Below the pieces are notes generated by a model. It did no database searches. It was not told the DNA's origin and saw only the letters and a list, made by a program, of their open reading frames with translations. Below, piece after piece: positions 63,484 through 64,000 of a stretch of 64,000 bases of DNA. Origin of the DNA: an uncultured Kordia sp. (GTDB taxonomy: Bacteria; Bacteroidota; Bacteroidia; Flavobacteriales; Flavobacteriaceae). The translations under genes and the position numbers were made by a program. The stretch is taken from the NCBI RefSeq assembly GCF_947496985.1, contig NZ_CANMEZ010000001.1, positions 558,001 through 622,000 on the forward strand, written 5' to 3'. How positions within the stretch are numbered: the stretch's first letter is position 1; every line of letters starts with the position of its first letter.

Positions 63484-63879
63484 TTATTTAACTAAAATCC
63501 CCTTTGTATTCATTAACGGAAGTGGTTGAAATGCATTTTTATTAATCGTGTTTTTTCTGAACAAATACTTTTTATCATACATTTTTCCATCCTGAAAAAA
63601 GGTAACTCTAAATTCATTGTTTAATGAAAATACATCTTCTTGTAACCATTCTGCTTTTGCATAAGATTTTGCAGGTAGTTTGTCTAGTTTATGACGCATT
63701 AATGACGTTTCTCTCTCTGCATCGTATCCGCGAGAAACAATCAATATCATTTCCAAATCAACATCGTTTTCATTGATGATATAGGCGTTCCAATCGTCTG
63801 TTTTGTATATTTCATTGTATTCTTCTACAACAGCCATATATACACCTTCTACTTTAGGAATTTCAATATCTTTTTTCAT
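63484..63879 (-). CDS. conserved cytoplasmic protein of unknown function
   Basis: A 131-residue acidic protein without signal or membrane segment (VEEYNEIYKTDDWNAYIINE, NNEFRVTFFQDGKMYDKKYL). I recall similar solitary proteins in Flavobacteriaceae but no characterised family. It converges with gpsA. Confidence 0.6.
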   Translation of the reverse strand: MKKDIEIPKVEGVYMAVVEEYNEIYKTDDWNAYIINENDVDLEMILIVSRGYDAERETSLMRHKLDKLPAKSYAKAEWLQEDVFSLNNEFRVTFFQDGKMYDKKYLFRKNTINKNAFQPLPLMNTKGILVK

Positions 63880-63907
63880 ACTTAATTACTGATAAAGTTC
63901 TTAAATT

Positions 63908-63992
63908 ACGTCATTCCGAGACTTTGAGAAAAGCTGTGATAATCTGTTTTATAGTAATAGATTACTTCGCTGCAAACTTCTCGTAATGACGT
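63908..63992. repeat. 85-base palindromic intergenic element
   Basis: The ends ACGTCATTCCGAG (63908-63920) and CTCGTAATGACGT (63980-63992) pair with one mismatch, and an inner pair AATCT (63941-63945) / AGATT (63959-63963) folds inside. The GTCATTCC end resembles the flank of the smaller hairpin family, so this may be a two-armed or composite form of the same element. Confidence 0.6.
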
Positions 63993-64000
63993 TATATTGT

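Noticed and set aside
1-64000. CRISPR arrays, tRNA or rRNA genes, insertion sequences, phage genes
   Set aside because: I looked in the gene-free intervals for regularly spaced direct repeats, cloverleaf-type sequence, conserved rRNA segments and transposase or integrase motifs and found none. A tRNAscan or Rfam run could still detect something missed by eye.

Overview
The window looks like a chromosomal segment of a marine-type member of the Flavobacteriaceae (Bacteroidota); a Kordia-like relative is plausible but cannot be fixed from sequence alone. The reasons are the low GC content, type IX secretion (T9SS) signatures (PorZ and a cargo protein with a Por-type sorting tail), Bacteroidota-type promoter motifs (TTTG, 19-base spacer, TAnnTTTG), a long LspA with the lineage-specific insertion, and many short lipoproteins. 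I see no rRNA, tRNA, CRISPR array, insertion sequence or prophage, so this is mainly housekeeping chromosome.

Layout. 1-4700: a broken gene end, a small lipoprotein, then uvrC and a patatin-family outer-membrane protein on the minus strand. 4800-11200: 5-formyltetrahydrofolate cyclo-ligase, then ileS, a DksA-like gene, a small exported protein and lspA. 11300-21800: a large T9SS cargo protein and the run porZ, recO, TonB-dependent receptor. 22000-34000: gdhA, an outer-membrane protein, cystathionine gamma-synthase, an M1 peptidase, a large PLP enzyme, an antiporter, and a plus-strand trio of ArsC-like protein, EamA transporter and GNAT protein. 34100-43900: the isoleucine/valine cluster ilvE-ilvD-ilvB-ilvN-ilvC-ilvA with gapN at its end. 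44900-53700: gltB-gltD and, divergently, a porin and an ammonium transporter. 53800-64000: a tectonin-like repeat protein, a thioesterase, an alpha/beta hydrolase, PrsW, yicC-gmk-nadD, a LysM protein, a lipoprotein and gpsA.

The centre of the window reads as one metabolic line. Ammonium enters through the porin and Amt, GOGAT (gltBD) makes glutamate, IlvE uses glutamate to aminate the branched keto acids made by IlvBN, IlvC and IlvD, and GapN could supply NADPH that IlvC consumes.

The most interesting find is regulatory. Between gltD and ilvE lie two tandem leader-peptide attenuators on the minus strand. One encodes MNKQIINIIAINVIVIRSQR and the other MNQTIISIIVIVIIIMNST, both packed with Ile and Val codons. 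Each is followed by an intrinsic terminator and has a plausible antiterminator pairing. Around them, and elsewhere in the window, are dispersed intergenic hairpins whose stems change in a compensating way from copy to copy, plus a two-copy element of about 130 bases with the same behaviour. Upstream of the porin-amt pair are two dyads of form CCCTA-N8-AGGG whose centres are 53 bases apart. These are reported as candidates from sequence reading only.
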